This document shows, in pieces, positions 62,908 through 64,000 of a stretch of DNA of 64,000 bases. Source of the stretch: Parafrankia discariae (GTDB lineage Bacteria; Actinomycetota; Actinomycetes; Frankiales; Frankiaceae); assembly GCF_000373365.1 (NCBI RefSeq), contig NZ_KB891102.1:203632-267631 (forward strand), read 5' to 3'. The notes beneath the pieces are model-generated. The model did no database searches, was not told the origin of the DNA, and saw only the letters and a list, made by a program, of their open reading frames with translations. The first letter of the stretch is position 1; every line of letters begins with the position of its first letter. Both the position numbers and the translations under genes were made by a program.

Positions 62908-63975
62908 TCAACCGCCCCCGTGGGAAAGGTACTCGGCGTAGAACAGGCCCAGACCGAACGCCACGGCCAGACCGGAGACGATCCAGAACCGGATGATCAC
63001 CGTCGTCTCCGGCCACTCAGCGAGCTCGAAGTGATGGTGGATGGGCGCCATGTTGAACACCCGTTTCTTCGTCGCCTTGAAGAACGCTACCTGGATCATG
63101 ACCGACAGCGTCTCGATGACGAACAGGCCCCCCAGCACGAACAGCAGCAGCTCGGTGCGGCTGACGATCGCGATGCTGGCGAACGCCCCGCCGAGCGCGA
63201 GCGAACCGGTGTCCCCCATGAAGATCTTCGCCGGGCTGGCGTTCCACCACAGGAAGCCGAAACAGGCCCCCATCGCGGCGGCCGAGACCAGGGCGACGTC
63301 GAGCGGGTCACGCACGTAGTAGCAGCCCTCGGTCAGCGCCCCGGACTCGCAGACGTTGCCGAACTGCCAGAAGGAAATCACCACGTAGGCGCCGAAGACC
63401 ATCGCGGACGTGCCGGCGGCCAGACCGTCCAGGCCGTCGGTGAGGTTCACCGCGTTCGAGGTGGCGGCGATGATGATCCAGGCGAGCAGCGGGAACCCGA
63501 TCAGGCCGATCGAGAACCCGGTGTCGCGCACCACCGAGATGAACGTCGAGCCCGGCAGCAGCCCGCCGTCGTTCTTGAACCGGACGGCCAGCAGCCCGAA
63601 CGCCAGCGCGACCGCGGCCTGGCCGGCGAACTTCGTCCGGGCCGTCAGCCCCAGGCTGCGCTGCTTGCGGATCTTGATGTAGTCGTCCAGGAAGCCCACC
63701 AGGCCCAGGCCCGTCATCACCATCAGGACCAGCAGGCCCGAGGCGGTGAAGCCGATGCCGGTGACCAGGTGCGAGACGAAGTACCCGGCGAGGGTGGCGA
63801 GGATGATGACGGTGCCGCCCATGGTGGGCGTGCCGCGCTTGGTCAGGTGGCTCGACGGCCCGTCCTCACGGATCTCCTGCCCGTAGCCCTGCCGCCGGAA
63901 GAAGCGGATCACCGACGGGGTGCCGAGCAGGGAGATGACCAGCGCGACCAGTGCCGCGAAGAGAACTCCTCTCAC
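62908..63975 (-). CDS. mraY: Phospho-N-acetylmuramoyl-pentapeptide transferase
   Basis: 355 residues, ten transmembrane helices. Diagnostic motifs: [42 protein letters not shown] and APIHHHFE, covering the active-site aspartates. It forms lipid I from UDP-MurNAc-pentapeptide and undecaprenyl phosphate. GTG start in a GTGA overlap with the upstream murF stop. Confidence 0.96.
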   Translation of the reverse strand: MRGVLFAALVALVISLLGTPSVIRFFRRQGYGQEIREDGPSSHLTKRGTPTMGGTVIILATLAGYFVSHLVTGIGFTASGLLVLMVMTGLGLVGFLDDYIKIRKQRSLGLTARTKFAGQAAVALAFGLLAVRFKNDGGLLPGSTFISVVRDTGFSIGLIGFPLLAWIIIAATSNAVNLTDGLDGLAAGTSAMVFGAYVVISFWQFGNVCESGALTEGCYYVRDPLDVALVSAAAMGACFGFLWWNASPAKIFMGDTGSLALGGAFASIAIVSRTELLLFVLGGLFVIETLSVMIQVAFFKATKKRVFNMAPIHHHFELAEWPETTVIIRFWIVSGLAVAFGLGLFYAEYLSHGGG

Positions 63976-64000
63976 GCGAGCGTCACCCGCGCACGCCTGG
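63972..64000 (-). CDS. murF: murF, last codons (partial)
   Basis: The last eight codons and TGA of a minus-strand gene (reading ...RRARVTLA) overlap the mraY GTG. The dcw order makes murF by far the most likely identity, but too little sequence is present to confirm it. Confidence 0.45.

Overview
The window is very GC-rich (about 70% or more), densely coded, and full of GTG/TTG starts and 4-bp ATGA/GTGA/TTGA overlaps, so it is a high-GC actinobacterium. Blocks of gene order match those I recall from Mycobacterium and Streptomyces. The general protein style makes a Frankia-like organism my best guess, but that is inference. I could run no database search; family names come from motifs, length and context.

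Layout. 1-8049 (minus): a conserved block reading pgsA-like - sugar nucleotidyltransferase - DUF881 - sbp - DUF881 - gcvH - garA (FHA) - ftsR (MerR) - DUF151 nuclease, the Rv1822-Rv1829 order of M. tuberculosis. 8253-11811: a secreted NlpC/P60 hydrolase, then a class E/F-like sortase divergent from a secreted Asp/Lys-rich protein that ends in a sorting-signal-like tail. 11955-12073: tRNA-Pro(GGG) with a strong terminator, then palindromic repeats. 12263-21442 (minus): der, plsC-like, cmk, tyrA, rluB, scpB, scpA, an M50-like membrane protein and parA (the Rv1708-Rv1713 order). 21997-23906 (plus): a mycothiol-dependent-type alcohol dehydrogenase and an MBL-fold hydrolase. 24234-24728: a LapA-like membrane protein.

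24844-25265 is the RNase P RNA gene. A decayed 2.6-kb island is integrated at its 3' end: the 3' terminus of rnpB is repeated at 27859-27891. Between the copies lie a tyrosine recombinase fragment, an IS66 remnant, a low-GC methyltransferase, an IS630-like remnant and a GNAT acetyltransferase.

28007-42170: an orphan substrate-binding lipoprotein, an HTH-less TPR-like protein, RNase H/phosphatase - zinc-ribbon coiled coil - Nif3 (the Rv2228c-Rv2230c order), a small protein followed by a large zincin/beta-propeller protein, a LON-domain protein, membrane proteins, an ABC exporter and a DUF6308-like protein. 42171-45219: a membrane protein, an RluA-type pseudouridine synthase and lspA, divergent from a T-box-controlled ileS (45287-48889).

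48993-64000: the division and cell-wall (dcw) cluster on the minus strand: murF (end only), mraY, murD, ftsW, murG, murC, then ftsZ, pgeF, yggS, sepF, yggT, divIVA and a tiny membrane protein. Where ftsQ normally sits between murC and ftsZ, this window has a second, inverted MurC-like ligase and a DUF385 oxidoreductase. The in-operon murC is frameshifted at a pentanucleotide repeat and has altered motifs. The most interesting points are the rnpB island, the murC replacement/ftsQ gap, the zincin-propeller protein, the sortase/substrate pair, palindrome-bearing insertions in yggS, and two enzyme homologues that lost their catalytic motifs.
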